From: Oscillospiraceae bacterium
GTDB taxonomy: Bacteria; Bacillota; Clostridia; Oscillospirales; Oscillospiraceae
Assembly (NCBI GenBank): GCA_015067845.1
Contig: SVLT01000011.1
Coordinates: forward strand, 1 to 64,000
Length of the DNA stretch: 64,000 nt
Direction of reading: 5' to 3'
Part shown: positions 24,709-33,335 of the stretch, in pieces
How positions within the stretch are numbered: the stretch's first letter is position 1
Layout of the letters: the number at the start of each line of letters is the position of its first letter
Notes under the pieces: model-generated
What the model was told of the DNA's origin: nothing
Database searches by the model: none
What the model saw: the letters and a program-made list of their open reading frames with translations, nothing else
Made by a program: the position numbers and the translations under genes

Positions 24709-25923
24709 ATGGACGAACAAAAGCATACTCCCCATTTGCGTGGGCGCAAAGCCGTGCCGGCTCAGTACCGTCGGAGAATATCGGTAAAAAAACCGCTGCT
24801 CATTGGCATCGGGGCACTGGTGTGCGTTGCCGTGGCGCTGCTTCTGTGGCAGCCCTGGGAGTCCTCCTCCGAGGAAAACCAGAACACCTTTACTCCCCCG
24901 CCGGATCAGGTCATCCATATCGTGGCCGGGGGCGATGTGAGCATCAGCGACAAGACCGTTGCTGCGGGGCAGACTGTGAACGGCTACAATTATCAGAATG
25001 TTTTTCAGGATGTGCTGCCCATTCTGGCATCCGGAGATATCACCATGCTGAATTTTGAGGGTATCCTCAGCGGCTCAGACTACGGTACGGAGTCAAGATC
25101 CGCCCCCCCGGAGCTGCTCCGGGATCTGGCAAACGCCGGTGTGGATGTGCTGCAAACCGCCAACACCTACTCCGTCTATGACGGTCTGCGGGGTCTGAAT
25201 TCCACCCTGCAGGGCATCCGCAATGCAGGCATCGCACCTCTGGGCACCTATTCCGGCAGCTCGGAATTTAACGAATCCGGCGGGTATATCATTTGGGAGG
25301 TTGGCGGCATCAAGGTCGCTATGATGGCCTTTACCAAGGGCATGGACGGCATGGGTCTGCCCACGGACAACTGCGTGAATCTGCTTTACAAGGACTACAC
25401 CAGCACATACCAAAAGGTGGACGAGGATGGCATCACTCAGGTGGTGCGCAACGCCGCCGCCCATGACCCGGATGTGATGATCGCGCTGGTACACTGGGGC
25501 AGTAAGGAAAGCACCCAACCCAGCAAGTCTCAGAATAAGATCTGCACCATTCTGAAAGACGAGGGCGTGGATGCCATCATCGGAACCCATCCCCACAGTA
25601 TACAGACGGTGGAGTTTGACGAGGCTGCCGGAACATTTGTGGCATGGTCCCTGGGTGTTTTTTACGGCGAAGAAGCCAATTATTCTGTGCTTTTGGACTT
25701 GGAGATCACAAAGGACGGCTTGACCGGCGCCACCAAGGTGACGGGCTTCGACTATGTTCCCGTTTATCTGGAGACCCAGGCGGACGGTTCGGTGCGCCTG
25801 CTGCGGATCCGGGAAGCCATTGCCGGCTACGAAAACCGGTATCTGGACCGGGTTTCCGAGGAGACCTACAACGCCATGGTGACCGCTCTGACACGCATCG
25901 AGAGCCGCATGGGCGCAAAATAA
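24709..25923 (+). CDS. CapA-family (poly-gamma-glutamate capsule type) metallophosphoesterase-fold protein
   Basis: A 404-residue protein anchored by one N-terminal membrane helix (KPLLIGIGALVCVAVALLLW), with the catalytic-type domain outside the cell. Conserved blocks of the PGA_cap fold are HIVAGGDVSIS, MLNFEGILSG, ANTYSVYDGL, IALVHWGSKE and IGTHPHSIQTVE, covering the usual metal-binding Asp, Asn and His positions. CapA is needed for poly-gamma-glutamate capsule assembly or transport in Bacillus, but many clostridial relatives stand alone, as here: no capB or capC is near. The ATG is chosen over an adjacent in-frame GTG because of its distance from the GGGGTGA site. Confidence 0.88.
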   Translation: MDEQKHTPHLRGRKAVPAQYRRRISVKKPLLIGIGALVCVAVALLLWQPWESSSEENQNTFTPPPDQVIHIVAGGDVSISDKTVAAGQTVNGYNYQNVFQDVLPILASGDITMLNFEGILSGSDYGTESRSAPPELLRDLANAGVDVLQTANTYSVYDGLRGLNSTLQGIRNAGIAPLGTYSGSSEFNESGGYIIWEVGGIKVAMMAFTKGMDGMGLPTDNCVNLLYKDYTSTYQKVDEDGITQVVRNAAAHDPDVMIALVHWGSKESTQPSKSQNKICTILKDEGVDAIIGTHPHSIQTVEFDEAAGTFVAWSLGVFYGEEANYSVLLDLEITKDGLTGATKVTGFDYVPVYLETQADGSVRLLRIREAIAGYENRYLDRVSEETYNAMVTALTRIESRMGAK

Positions 25924-25930
25924 AAGATTG

Positions 25931-25960
25931 CTCCCTGCACAGCTTTGTGCAGGGAGTTTT
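25931..25960 (+). terminator. Terminator after the CapA-like gene
   Basis: A 10-bp stem (CTCCCTGCAC) with a six-base loop followed by TTTTG. Confidence 0.8.
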
Positions 25961-25988
25961 GCATATAACTGCCAATTCGTGACATATA

Positions 25989-26017
25989 TTGACAATTCAC
26001 CTGCTTTCGTGTATAGT
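25989..26017 (+). promoter_or_regulatory. Promoter of the small membrane protein
   Basis: TTGACA and TATAGT with a 17-base spacer; GGAGG lies downstream before the ATG at 26045. Confidence 0.75.
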
Positions 26018-26044
26018 GAGACAAACAGCGTTTGGAGGTTTATT

Positions 26045-26368
26045 ATGAGAAAATCCACGAAGAGAGGTCTCACCCGAGTCCTGATCAGCATTATTTACAT
26101 CATTTGGGGAATCTTGTCACCTGTTATCGCATTCAAAGCACTGCTTGCCCTTGACCTTACCGGCATCGTAACCGCAGCTGTAGGCGTACTGATGTTAATT
26201 GCGGGATTCTACGGCCTGCTCGATGTTCGCAGAGCCAAAATTCGCACCTTTGGCGTGATTATTTTCGTGGTAGCAGTGGTTTCCATTGTGCTGGCACTGC
26301 CAACGATCAACGTCCTCTCGATTGTCACGGCTGTGTTGGCTTGGCTCTATATTCTGGCGGTAAATTAA
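26045..26368 (+). CDS. Small four-helix membrane protein, unknown function
   Basis: A 107-residue protein with a basic N-terminus (MRKSTKRGLTRV) and four hydrophobic stretches separated by tight loops, one carrying LLDVRRAKIRTFG. It has its own consensus promoter and converges on the TIR-TM2 gene across a shared terminator. No family is recognised. Confidence 0.72.
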   Translation: MRKSTKRGLTRVLISIIYIIWGILSPVIAFKALLALDLTGIVTAAVGVLMLIAGFYGLLDVRRAKIRTFGVIIFVVAVVSIVLALPTINVLSIVTAVLAWLYILAVN

Positions 26369-26373
26369 AAATT

Positions 26374-26402
26374 ACAGCGCAGTAGAACAACTACTGCGCT
26401 GT
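26374..26402. terminator. Bidirectional terminator
   Basis: A 12-bp stem (ACAGCGCAGTAG) with an AACAA loop between convergent genes, followed by a T-rich stretch. Confidence 0.8.
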
Positions 26403-26405
26403 TTG

Positions 26406-27212
26406 TTATTTGATCACACAGTGATACTTGTTACAAAATTGATCATTGGTCATGCATAGGAGTCGGATCCCATCGACAATGCCTACAATAAAAGAAATGC
26501 CGGTCTGGCAGAAGAGCAGGTAAACGACGCCCCAAATAGGTTTTTTCAGGTAAAACTTGTGTGCGCCGAACGCTCCCAGAAAAAATGCCAGAAGCGCTGC
26601 GACGGAGCGGCTTTTCTTAGGTAAAGAGGAAACCTGAGGGCTGGCAGCATTACCGTTCTTGGTCTGTGCGCCAAAAAAGTCATCAAACAGTGCGGCAACA
26701 TTCTCCGGCTGGGGGGCTGCAGTGTTTGCAGGTTGTTCATAGGTATTTTGCGCGGATGCGGTTTGCGCAGGCTGTGCATCACTGCTTTGCGCGGCGGGCT
26801 TGACTCTGCAAGTGTTAAAATAAGGCTCGCGGGCCAGAGAATTGTAAAACTGTACCGGGCTTTCAAACCGATTGGCATAAAGGGCCTGATATGTACCCAA
26901 TTGCATTTCCATACCGGGAGACAGAGGCACATCTTCGATATAGATGGATAAGATATCCTTTTTGCGGGAAATTGCAAAATTCAGTTCCCGCTTACAGTTT
27001 TGCGATTCTATATATGCATTGCTCAGGAATAAAACGAATTTGGTACAGCCGACCACCTTTTCCGCAATATATTCCGGCCATTCACTGCCGGCTTCGATGC
27101 CATCATCGTACCAAAGATTAATACCGGCATTCCGCATTGCCTGGACGCAAGACAAAACAGTTTGGCTGTCACGATGGGCATAGCTTATAAAAACATAAGG
27201 TTCTTGGCTCAT
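26406..27212 (-). CDS. TIR-domain protein with C-terminal TM2 membrane domain
   Basis: A 268-residue fusion. Residues 5 to about 130 are a TIR domain: YVFISYAHRDSQTV, INLWYDDGIEAGSEW, then FVLFLSNAYIESQNCKREL, where Glu76 is at the catalytic position of NAD-cleaving TIRs. A Gln/Ala/Pro-rich linker (about 138-195) leads to a TM2 domain from about 201 (LAFFLGAFGAHKFYLKK, then two helices and GIVDGIRLL). Bacterial TIR proteins commonly act in antiphage defence or as toxins. Membrane anchoring by TM2 is unusual, and no Thoeris or CBASS partner is seen nearby. The start chosen has GGAG nine bases upstream; an ATG five codons earlier lacks a ribosome site. Confidence 0.87.
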   Translation of the reverse strand: MSQEPYVFISYAHRDSQTVLSCVQAMRNAGINLWYDDGIEAGSEWPEYIAEKVVGCTKFVLFLSNAYIESQNCKRELNFAISRKKDILSIYIEDVPLSPGMEMQLGTYQALYANRFESPVQFYNSLAREPYFNTCRVKPAAQSSDAQPAQTASAQNTYEQPANTAAPQPENVAALFDDFFGAQTKNGNAASPQVSSLPKKSRSVAALLAFFLGAFGAHKFYLKKPIWGVVYLLFCQTGISFIVGIVDGIRLLCMTNDQFCNKYHCVIK

Positions 27213-27408
27213 AATTGCAAACTCCATTCTATTTCTTGATTCACACTGCTTTGTTTATTGTACAAATTATAGCATAGCAGATCTGAAATGTAAATCGTAG
27301 AAACAAAAAATTACCCATCCGTAATGCCTTGCTTATGGAGATGCTTCCGACATGCTGTACGGTGTCATTGCTGGGCGCAAAGAATAACAGCGTGATTTGT
27401 AAAATATT

Positions 27409-27487
27409 GTAGGGGCTGGCGCCCACGACAGCCCGTCCTGCGATGACGGGAATGTCCTTGCGGGGCGTCGAGGGCGCCGCCCCCTAC
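27409..27487. repeat. GTAGGGG...CCCCTAC dispersed repeat, copy 2
   Basis: A 79-bp element bounded by GTAGGGG and CCCCTAC, with inner inverted words (GGCGCCC and its partner GGGCGCC). It lies in the 27213-27559 stretch between the TIR-TM2 and GH2 genes. The rest of that stretch is AT-rich leader sequence followed by degenerate copies of the ATTGCGA-type repeat, with no gene. Confidence 0.7.
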
Positions 27488-27494
27488 ATTTATA

Positions 27495-27532
27495 TGTCAT
27501 TGCGAGGAGCCGCAGGTGAAGTGGCAATCCCC
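27495..27532. repeat. TGTCATTGCGA-type dispersed repeat, short copy
   Basis: TGTCATTGCGAGGAGCCGCA followed by GTGGCAATCC, a word pair also present in the longer element at 38956-39135. Confidence 0.6.
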
Positions 27533-27559
27533 ATCGCCTAACGCACCGCACCATCGCCC

Positions 27560-29230
27560 TTACTTACATAATTTTTCCCCAATAGGGCCCATGATCTCCG
27601 CCGAGAGCTTGCACACCTTGCGGTCGTAGGTGAGGATGCCGTTGGTTTCGTCCTCCACATCGGACACCTGGGTATAGACCGCGGCGCAAAGGCCGTTTTC
27701 CTTGGCCGGAAGCACCTGCTTTTCATACAACTCGGCAACGGCGGCGGTGAATTCCTCCGCTGTTTTGTATTTTCCGTAGCCGTAGGTGCTTTCTGTGTTG
27801 AAAACATGGCCCTCCGGCTTGTAGGAGTAGCCGCCGAATTCCGACAGCACCAGCGGCTTGTCCGATTCCTTCAGCTTAATGGGCTTGAAGTACACATGGC
27901 GGCTGTCCACATCCGTTTTTTTCTGACGGAACCAGCCGGAAGTGCTGTCGATAAACCGGGTATTGTCCAGTTTTCGGAACTGCTCGTACACATTGTCGCT
28001 GTCGAACTGTCCCCAACCCTCGTTAAAGATCGTCCAGTAGCAGATGCTGGGGTGATTTTGCAGCAGCTTGACCGTTTCGGCCATTGTGTCCAGGAAAAAT
28101 TGGCGGGTCTGCGCATCCCGGTGCATATATTTGTCCGGCAGCTTTTGCAGGCCGACGGTGGGCAGCGCCGTATCCCGGAAGAAGGAGTAATCGCCGTTGT
28201 TCACCATATCCTGAAAAACCACCATGCCCAGCTTGTCGCACTGGTAATAGAATTCCTCCGGCTCCACCTTGATGTGCTTGCGCAGCATATTGAAGCCCAG
28301 CTTTTTCATAGCCAGAATGTCCTCGGCGTAACATTCCGGAGCTGCGGGGGTGTACAGGCCGTCGGGCCAGTAGCCCTGATCCAGCAGGCCGTGGAAGAAG
28401 TAGGGCTTGCCGTTGAGGCACAGGCGGTTATCTTTGATTTCCAGACTACGGATCGCGAAATAGGACGCCACCCTGTCCTGCTCCGTTTCCACGGTAAAAT
28501 CGTACAAATAGGGGTCTTCCGGGCTCCACAGATGGGGATTTTCCGGGGCGATGGTCACGCGGCCATCCACCAGTTGGAATTCACCCAGACCGGAGACCTT
28601 TACCACGCCCTCCAATGCAGGAGAAACAGAGATTTCCACAGCGTATCCCCGGTTGTCGATCCGCAAATTTTTAATATAGGTCTCCGGCACGCTTTCCAGC
28701 CACACCGTCTGCCAGATGCCGGACACCGGGGTATACCACATGCCGCCCCGTTTTTCCGGGACTACCTGCTTGCCGTAGGGTATTCTCTGGTCGTTCAGGT
28801 CGTCGTAGCAGGAGAGGGTCAGCTCATTTTCCCCGGGACGCAAAAAGGGCGTGATGTCAAAGGTCGCGCCGGTGTAGCCGGTGTATGGCTCGCCCACATA
28901 GCCACCGTTGACAAAGCAGGCAGTTGTTTGATCCGCTGCACCGATATGGAGCTTCACCCGTCCCCGGTTGAAATTCTCAGGCAGCGTAAACTTCCGCCGG
29001 TAGACCAGATACGACCCCTCCGGGAAGTGCTTTTGCACCCCGGAAAGGAGGCTTTCCGGACAGAAAGGCACACGAATATCATACTTTTCCTCCCCAACCG
29101 TCAGCTCCCACGGACCGTTTAGGTTTACATAACTATCCCGGCGCATCTGAGGACGGGGATAGATCGTCCACGGAGTCTCTTTTGATTGCAGCAGTTCTTC
29201 TCCCTGCTTTGTGATCAGTTGAATGGTCAT
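27560..29230 (-). CDS. Glycoside hydrolase family 2 (beta-galactosidase/beta-glucuronidase type)
   Basis: A 556-residue retaining beta-glycosidase. The N-terminal sugar-binding jelly-roll (NLNGPWELTVG, then FNRGRVKLHIGAADQTTACF) and immunoglobulin-like middle domain lead to a TIM barrel with FHGLLDQGYWPDG. Glu404 in IFNEGWGQFD is the acid/base and Glu464 in LSEFGGYS the nucleophile. At this length it is a compact GH2 without the extra C-terminal domains of LacZ. There is no signal peptide, so it acts on imported oligosaccharides. The sugar specificity is open. Confidence 0.92.
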   Translation of the reverse strand: MTIQLITKQGEELLQSKETPWTIYPRPQMRRDSYVNLNGPWELTVGEEKYDIRVPFCPESLLSGVQKHFPEGSYLVYRRKFTLPENFNRGRVKLHIGAADQTTACFVNGGYVGEPYTGYTGATFDITPFLRPGENELTLSCYDDLNDQRIPYGKQVVPEKRGGMWYTPVSGIWQTVWLESVPETYIKNLRIDNRGYAVEISVSPALEGVVKVSGLGEFQLVDGRVTIAPENPHLWSPEDPYLYDFTVETEQDRVASYFAIRSLEIKDNRLCLNGKPYFFHGLLDQGYWPDGLYTPAAPECYAEDILAMKKLGFNMLRKHIKVEPEEFYYQCDKLGMVVFQDMVNNGDYSFFRDTALPTVGLQKLPDKYMHRDAQTRQFFLDTMAETVKLLQNHPSICYWTIFNEGWGQFDSDNVYEQFRKLDNTRFIDSTSGWFRQKKTDVDSRHVYFKPIKLKESDKPLVLSEFGGYSYKPEGHVFNTESTYGYGKYKTAEEFTAAVAELYEKQVLPAKENGLCAAVYTQVSDVEDETNGILTYDRKVCKLSAEIMGPIGEKLCK

Positions 29231-29335
29231 ACTATGCTCCTTTCGTCAATGTAGGACTTTTCTGTATTATACCACAATTCCTCCCGGGAAACAAGCGGCG
29301 CGGCGGCGCATATGATAGTCTTTGAGGTGAATTTT

Positions 29336-30253
29336 ATGCCAATCGTTCCAACTGACGTTCCCATGACGCCGTCGCTGTGCATCCGCACCATTGACGCCAT
29401 CACTTCCCGGTACCCATTCTGCCGCAGCGAACTGCTGACCCGCACCGCCTACGCTCGACCCATTCGCACCCTGGTCATCGGCAACGGGCCCCGAAAGGTA
29501 CTGTATTCCGCATCCCATCACGCCAACGAGTGGATCACCACCCCCGTCCTGCTGAAATTTGTTGAGGAATTTGCCAAGGCCATCGAATCCGGCGGGCAAA
29601 TCGGCAGCATATCGGCGGAGGAGCTGCGAAACACCGCCACCATCTACACCGTGCCCATGGTGGACCCGGACGGGGTCGCTCTGGTTACCGGGGAAATTGC
29701 CACAGGCGATCCCCAATACGTTTCCGCCCAGGCTATCGCCGCGCCCTTTCCGTCGATCCCCTTTCCCGATGGCTGGAAAGCCAATTTGCTGGGCGTGGAC
29801 TTGAATTTGAATTACCCGGCAGGCTGGTTGCAGGCTCGGGAGAACAAATTTGCCCAAGGCTTTACCCGTCCCGCTCCCCGGGATTTTGTGGGGCGCGCGC
29901 CCCTGGATCAGTTCGAGACACGGGCGCTGGCCGGCTACACCGAAGCCATCGACCCGGCGCTGGTGCTGGCCTATCACACCCAGGGAAAGGTGATCTACTG
30001 GCAGTTTCAGGATTATGAAGTTCCCGGGGCACGGGAGCTGGGCGAGCGTTTCGCGGCGGTCAGCGGCTATTCTCTGGAGGAAACGCCCTTCCTCTCCGCC
30101 TTTGCCGGGTACAAGGACTGGTTTATCAAGTATTTCCGCCGCCCGGGGTATACCATCGAGGTGGGCGAGGGGGAAAATCCCCTGCCCCTTTCCCAATTTG
30201 ACCAAATCTACCGGGATAATTTGGGTATCCTTATCACGGCGGCGATGGGATGA
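29336..30253 (+). CDS. M14-family zinc carboxypeptidase
   Basis: A 305-residue metallopeptidase. SASHHANEWITTPVL carries the HxxE zinc motif, VPMVDPDGVAL and LLGVDLNLNYP the substrate loop, ALVLAYHTQGKV the third zinc histidine, and YTIEVGEGENP the catalytic glutamate. The family includes gamma-D-glutamyl-diaminopimelate endopeptidases acting on peptidoglycan peptides. No signal peptide is visible, so recycling of wall peptides in the cytoplasm is the likely role. The start with GAGGTGA five bases upstream is preferred to an ATG eight codons earlier. Confidence 0.88.
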   Translation: MPIVPTDVPMTPSLCIRTIDAITSRYPFCRSELLTRTAYARPIRTLVIGNGPRKVLYSASHHANEWITTPVLLKFVEEFAKAIESGGQIGSISAEELRNTATIYTVPMVDPDGVALVTGEIATGDPQYVSAQAIAAPFPSIPFPDGWKANLLGVDLNLNYPAGWLQARENKFAQGFTRPAPRDFVGRAPLDQFETRALAGYTEAIDPALVLAYHTQGKVIYWQFQDYEVPGARELGERFAAVSGYSLEETPFLSAFAGYKDWFIKYFRRPGYTIEVGEGENPLPLSQFDQIYRDNLGILITAAMG

Positions 30254-30272
30254 GGCATTTCCCCAAAAGGTC

Positions 30273-30301
30273 TTGCAACCACGCTGATTTTTCACTATAA
30301 T
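30273..30301 (+). promoter_or_regulatory. Promoter of the gamma carbonic anhydrase gene
   Basis: TTGCAA and TATAAT with a 17-base spacer, followed by AAGGAGA before the ATG. Confidence 0.7.
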
Positions 30302-30328
30302 AAAAGAAAAAACGCAAGGAGAAAAGCT

Positions 30329-30799
30329 ATGGCAAAAACCGTTTATATTGCTCCGGATGCAGTGATCACCGGGGATGTGGAACTGGGCGAGCATGTGAGC
30401 GTCTGGTACGGTGCAGTATTGCGTGGTGATGACGGCCCCATCACTGTGGGCGCAGGCACCAACATTCAGGATCGGTGCATTTTGCATGAAAAAACCGTTG
30501 TGGGCAAAAATTGCACCCTGGGACACGGAGCCATCGTTCACGGCTGCACCATTGGGGACAACACTCTGGTGGGCATGGGTGCCATCGTGCTTACCGGCGC
30601 GGTGATCGGAAGCAACTGCGTCATCGGCGCAGGCGCGCTGGTTACAGGAAAAACCGTCGCCCCGGACGGCTCCCTGCTTTTGGGAAGCCCCGCCAAGGTG
30701 GTAAAGCCGGCAACGGCAGAGCAGATCGAGGAAAACCGCGCCGGCGCAGCCCGTTATATTGCACTTGCGCAGCAAAATCTGCCAGCTAAGGAAATCTAA
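30329..30799 (+). CDS. Gamma-carbonic-anhydrase-family protein (left-handed beta-helix)
   Basis: A 156-residue trimeric hexapeptide-repeat protein. WYGAVLRGDDGPITVGAGTN, then QDRCILHEK and TLGHGAIVHGC hold the three zinc-histidine positions of the Cam/CaiE-like family (one in LHEK and two in GHGAIVHG). Proven members hydrate CO2, while others are of unknown role. In a CO/CO2-using anaerobe bicarbonate supply would be useful, but no direct link to the CODH cluster is shown. Confidence 0.88.
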   Translation: MAKTVYIAPDAVITGDVELGEHVSVWYGAVLRGDDGPITVGAGTNIQDRCILHEKTVVGKNCTLGHGAIVHGCTIGDNTLVGMGAIVLTGAVIGSNCVIGAGALVTGKTVAPDGSLLLGSPAKVVKPATAEQIEENRAGAARYIALAQQNLPAKEI

Positions 30800-30968
30800 A
30801 ACCTTCCCCCGAGGGGAAGGTGTCACCGCTACAAGCGGTGACGGAAGAGGAATACGGGAGATAATGTAAGATACTGCAAATGTATAGACATATTCTATGC
30901 TCTGTTCTGCCGCCATTCCTCTCCCGACCTCATTTCATTCGGCCACCCTCCCCCCGGGGGAGGGTATG
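30800..30968. repeat. Large palindromic dispersed repeat (CTTCTCCTTGAGGAGAAG family), copy 1
   Basis: Ends formed by CCTTCCCCCGAGGGGAAGG and CCCTCCCCCCGGGGGAGGG, with internal GTGACGG and a divergent interior. It lies between the carbonic anhydrase gene and the tdk promoter. Confidence 0.6.
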
Positions 30969-31008
30969 GTTGCCATTCGCAATGCTGTACACTTTGCAAT
31001 AAAATTTC

Positions 31009-31037
31009 TTGCAATAGAAGCAATTTTTTGATATAAT
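31009..31037 (+). promoter_or_regulatory. Promoter of the nucleoside salvage operon
   Basis: TTGCAA and TATAAT with a 17-base spacer, 29 bases before the tdk ATG. Confidence 0.75.
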
Positions 31038-31066
31038 GATATGTCCCCGGTGAGAGGAGAGAGAAA

Positions 31067-31672
31067 ATGGCCAAGCTTTATTTCAAATACGGCGCCATGG
31101 GTTCCAGCAAGACCGCCCAGGCGCTGATCACCAAGTACAATTACGAGGAAAATGACATGTCCGTGTGGCTCATCAAGCCCAGCGCGGACATCCGGGACGG
31201 CGCAGATATTCTGCGAAGCCGTATTGGACTGGAAGCCAAGGTGGAGGTCATGTGTCCCCAGACGGATATTTTTGACCGTTTCACCGCTACACGACTGGGA
31301 AATTGCGACGTGGTGATCGTGGACGAGTGTCAGTTCATGACCCCAGCGCAGATCGACCAGCTTCGCGCCATCGTCAACGAATACGCCATCCCCGTGCTGT
31401 GCTTCGGTCTGCGTACGGATTTCCAGACCAAGCTGTTCCCCGGATCCATGCGGCTGATGGAGCTGGCAGATGTGATCGAGGAGATCAAGACCATGTGCGA
31501 CTGCGGCGCAAAGGCAACTATCAACGCCCGTATCGCTCCTGACGGTCTGATCGTCACCGAGGGCGCGCAGGTGGTGTTGGGTGGCAATGACAGCTACATC
31601 GCCATGTGTCACAAGTGTTATGTAAACGGCATCCGGGACAAAAAGAAAATCAAACTTCACGGAAACCATTAA
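31067..31672 (+). CDS. tdk: Thymidine kinase (type II)
   Basis: A 201-residue type II thymidine kinase, phosphorylating deoxythymidine with ATP. The P-loop is KYGAMGSSKTAQAL, the Walker B region VVIVDECQFM, and CDCGAKA with CHKCY forms the structural zinc site. The lasso/thymidine-binding segment GLRTDFQTKLFPGS is intact. First gene of a five-gene salvage operon, with GAGAGGAGAG ahead of the ATG. Confidence 0.95.
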   Translation: MAKLYFKYGAMGSSKTAQALITKYNYEENDMSVWLIKPSADIRDGADILRSRIGLEAKVEVMCPQTDIFDRFTATRLGNCDVVIVDECQFMTPAQIDQLRAIVNEYAIPVLCFGLRTDFQTKLFPGSMRLMELADVIEEIKTMCDCGAKATINARIAPDGLIVTEGAQVVLGGNDSYIAMCHKCYVNGIRDKKKIKLHGNH

Positions 31673-31699
31673 AATACCATCTTGAAAGGAAGATTTACT

Positions 31700-32368
31700 A
31701 TGGAACTGAAAGAAATTTTGGCAAAATGCGACCACACGCTTCTGGCACAGACCGCCACCTGGGAAGAGATCAAGGCTATTTGCGACGACGGCATGAAGTA
31801 TAGCACCGCATCCGTGTGCATTCCTGCATCCTTCGTGAAGCAGGCCAAGGAATATGTGGGCGATAAGCTGGCTATCTGCACCGTCATTGGCTTCCCCAAC
31901 GGCTACGCCACTACTGCTTCCAAGTGCTTCATGGCATCCGACGCTGTTGCAAACGGCGCGGACGAGGTGGACATGGTCATCAACATCGGCTGGGCAAAAG
32001 AAGGCAAGTGGGACGCGCTCACTTCCGAAATCGCCGCTATTAAAAAGGCTTGCAACGGCAAGCTTCTGAAGGTCATCATCGAGACCTGCCTGCTGACCGA
32101 CGTGGAGAAGATCGCCCTGTGTAAGTGCGTTTCCGACTCCGGCGCGGACTATATCAAGACCTCCACCGGATTCAGTAAGGCCGGTGCGACCTTTGCGGAT
32201 GTGGAGCTGTTTGCAAAGCATGTGGCACCCCATGTAAAGATCAAGGCCGCCGGCGGCATTTCCAGCATCGAGGATGCAGAGAAATTCATCGCTCTGGGCG
32301 CAGACCGCCTGGGCACCAGCCGGATCGTCAAGATCGCAAAGGGTCTTGAAAACGACGGAACATACTAA
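31700..32368 (+). CDS. deoC: Deoxyribose-phosphate aldolase
   Basis: A 222-residue class I aldolase splitting 2-deoxyribose-5-phosphate into glyceraldehyde-3-phosphate and acetaldehyde. The Schiff-base lysine lies in [15 protein letters not shown], the second active-site lysine in [12 protein letters not shown], and [11 protein letters not shown] is the conserved barrel strand. The ATG after AAAGGAAG is chosen over one six codons upstream. With DeoD and DeoB it completes catabolism of deoxynucleosides to glycolytic carbon. Confidence 0.96.
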   Translation: MELKEILAKCDHTLLAQTATWEEIKAICDDGMKYSTASVCIPASFVKQAKEYVGDKLAICTVIGFPNGYATTASKCFMASDAVANGADEVDMVINIGWAKEGKWDALTSEIAAIKKACNGKLLKVIIETCLLTDVEKIALCKCVSDSGADYIKTSTGFSKAGATFADVELFAKHVAPHVKIKAAGGISSIEDAEKFIALGADRLGTSRIVKIAKGLENDGTY

Positions 32369-32381
32369 AAGGAGAATGACT

Positions 32382-33134
32382 ATGTCTGATTTTGTATCCA
32401 CCCCGCACATCAATGTACAAGATGATATCGGCTTCGGTAAGACCGTTCTAATGCCCGGCGATCCCCTGCGCAGCAAATTCATCGCCGAGAACTTCCTGGA
32501 AAATCCCGTGCTGGTGAACAATGTCCGTGGTGTCCACGGCTACACCGGCTATTACAAGGGCGTAAAGGTGTCCGTCATGGCTTCCGGCATGGGTATGCCC
32601 GCCATCGGCATCTACTCCCACGAGCTGTACAATTCCTTCGGCGTGGAGAACATCATCCGCGTGGGCTCCGCCGGTTCCATTCAGGAGAAGATCAACCTGT
32701 ACGACCTGGTCATCGCCCAGGGCGCTTGCACCGACTCCAATTTCGCCCATCAGTTCCACTTCCCCGGCACCTTCGCCCCCATCGCTGACTTCGAGCTGCT
32801 CAGCGCCGCTGTGGAAGCCGCCAAGGAAAACGGCGCCACCTACCATGTGGGCAATGTGAATTCCTCCGATGTATTCTACGGTGACCACGCGGAAGTCCCT
32901 GCCGGACTGGACACATTGTACAATCAGAAGAAGATGGGCGTCATGGCTCTGGAAATGGAAGCTGCCGCGCTGTATATGAACGCTGCCCGTTACGGCAAGC
33001 GCGCACTGTGCATCTGCACCATCTCCGACCACATCATCACCGGCGAGGTCACCACCGCCCAGGAGCGTCAGACCGCTTTCACCACCATGATGAAGGTTGC
33101 TCTGGATACCGCCGTAGCTATGGAGAATAAGTAA
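32382..33134 (+). CDS. deoD: Purine nucleoside phosphorylase, hexameric type
   Basis: A 250-residue NP-I family enzyme that splits purine (deoxy)nucleosides with phosphate. MPGDPLRSKFIAENFLE is the phosphate-binding start, RVGSAGSIQ the ribose/phosphate loop, and VMALEMEAAALY the nucleoside-specific block; Asp in CTISDHI is the catalytic residue of bacterial hexameric forms. The ATG seven bases after AAAAGGAG is used rather than one only one base away. Confidence 0.95.
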   Translation: MSDFVSTPHINVQDDIGFGKTVLMPGDPLRSKFIAENFLENPVLVNNVRGVHGYTGYYKGVKVSVMASGMGMPAIGIYSHELYNSFGVENIIRVGSAGSIQEKINLYDLVIAQGACTDSNFAHQFHFPGTFAPIADFELLSAAVEAAKENGATYHVGNVNSSDVFYGDHAEVPAGLDTLYNQKKMGVMALEMEAAALYMNAARYGKRALCICTISDHIITGEVTTAQERQTAFTTMMKVALDTAVAMENK

Positions 33135-33155
33135 AACAACCATTATTGTAAGCAA

Positions 33156-33324
33156 AAGGCTTCCCCTTGAGGGGAAGCTGGCATTTGCGAGGAACGAGCA
33201 AATGACTGATGAGGTGTAGGCCACACAGTGGCCGTACAAAAATGCTTTTGTCGCTTTGCGACACCACCACATCCGTCAAAAATCAAAGATTTTTGCCACC
33301 TTCTCCTCAAGGAGAAGGCTTAAG
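33156..33324. repeat. Large palindromic dispersed repeat, copy 2
   Basis: Terminal GCTTCCCCTTGAGGGGAAGC and CCTTCTCCTCAAGGAGAAGG, with internal ACTGATGAGGTGTAG and CATCCGTCAAAAATC words. It separates deoD from deoB inside one operon. Confidence 0.75.
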
Positions 33325-33335
33325 AGGTAACCCCT

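Noticed and set aside
26406-27212. Thoeris antiphage system
   Set aside because: The TIR domain is present, but there is no ThsA-type NADase or SLOG partner in the neighbourhood, and the TM2 fusion is not a Thoeris architecture.
27228-27559. A small gene in the gap between the TIR-TM2 and GH2 genes
   Set aside because: The only frames lack ribosome sites and run through dispersed repeats.
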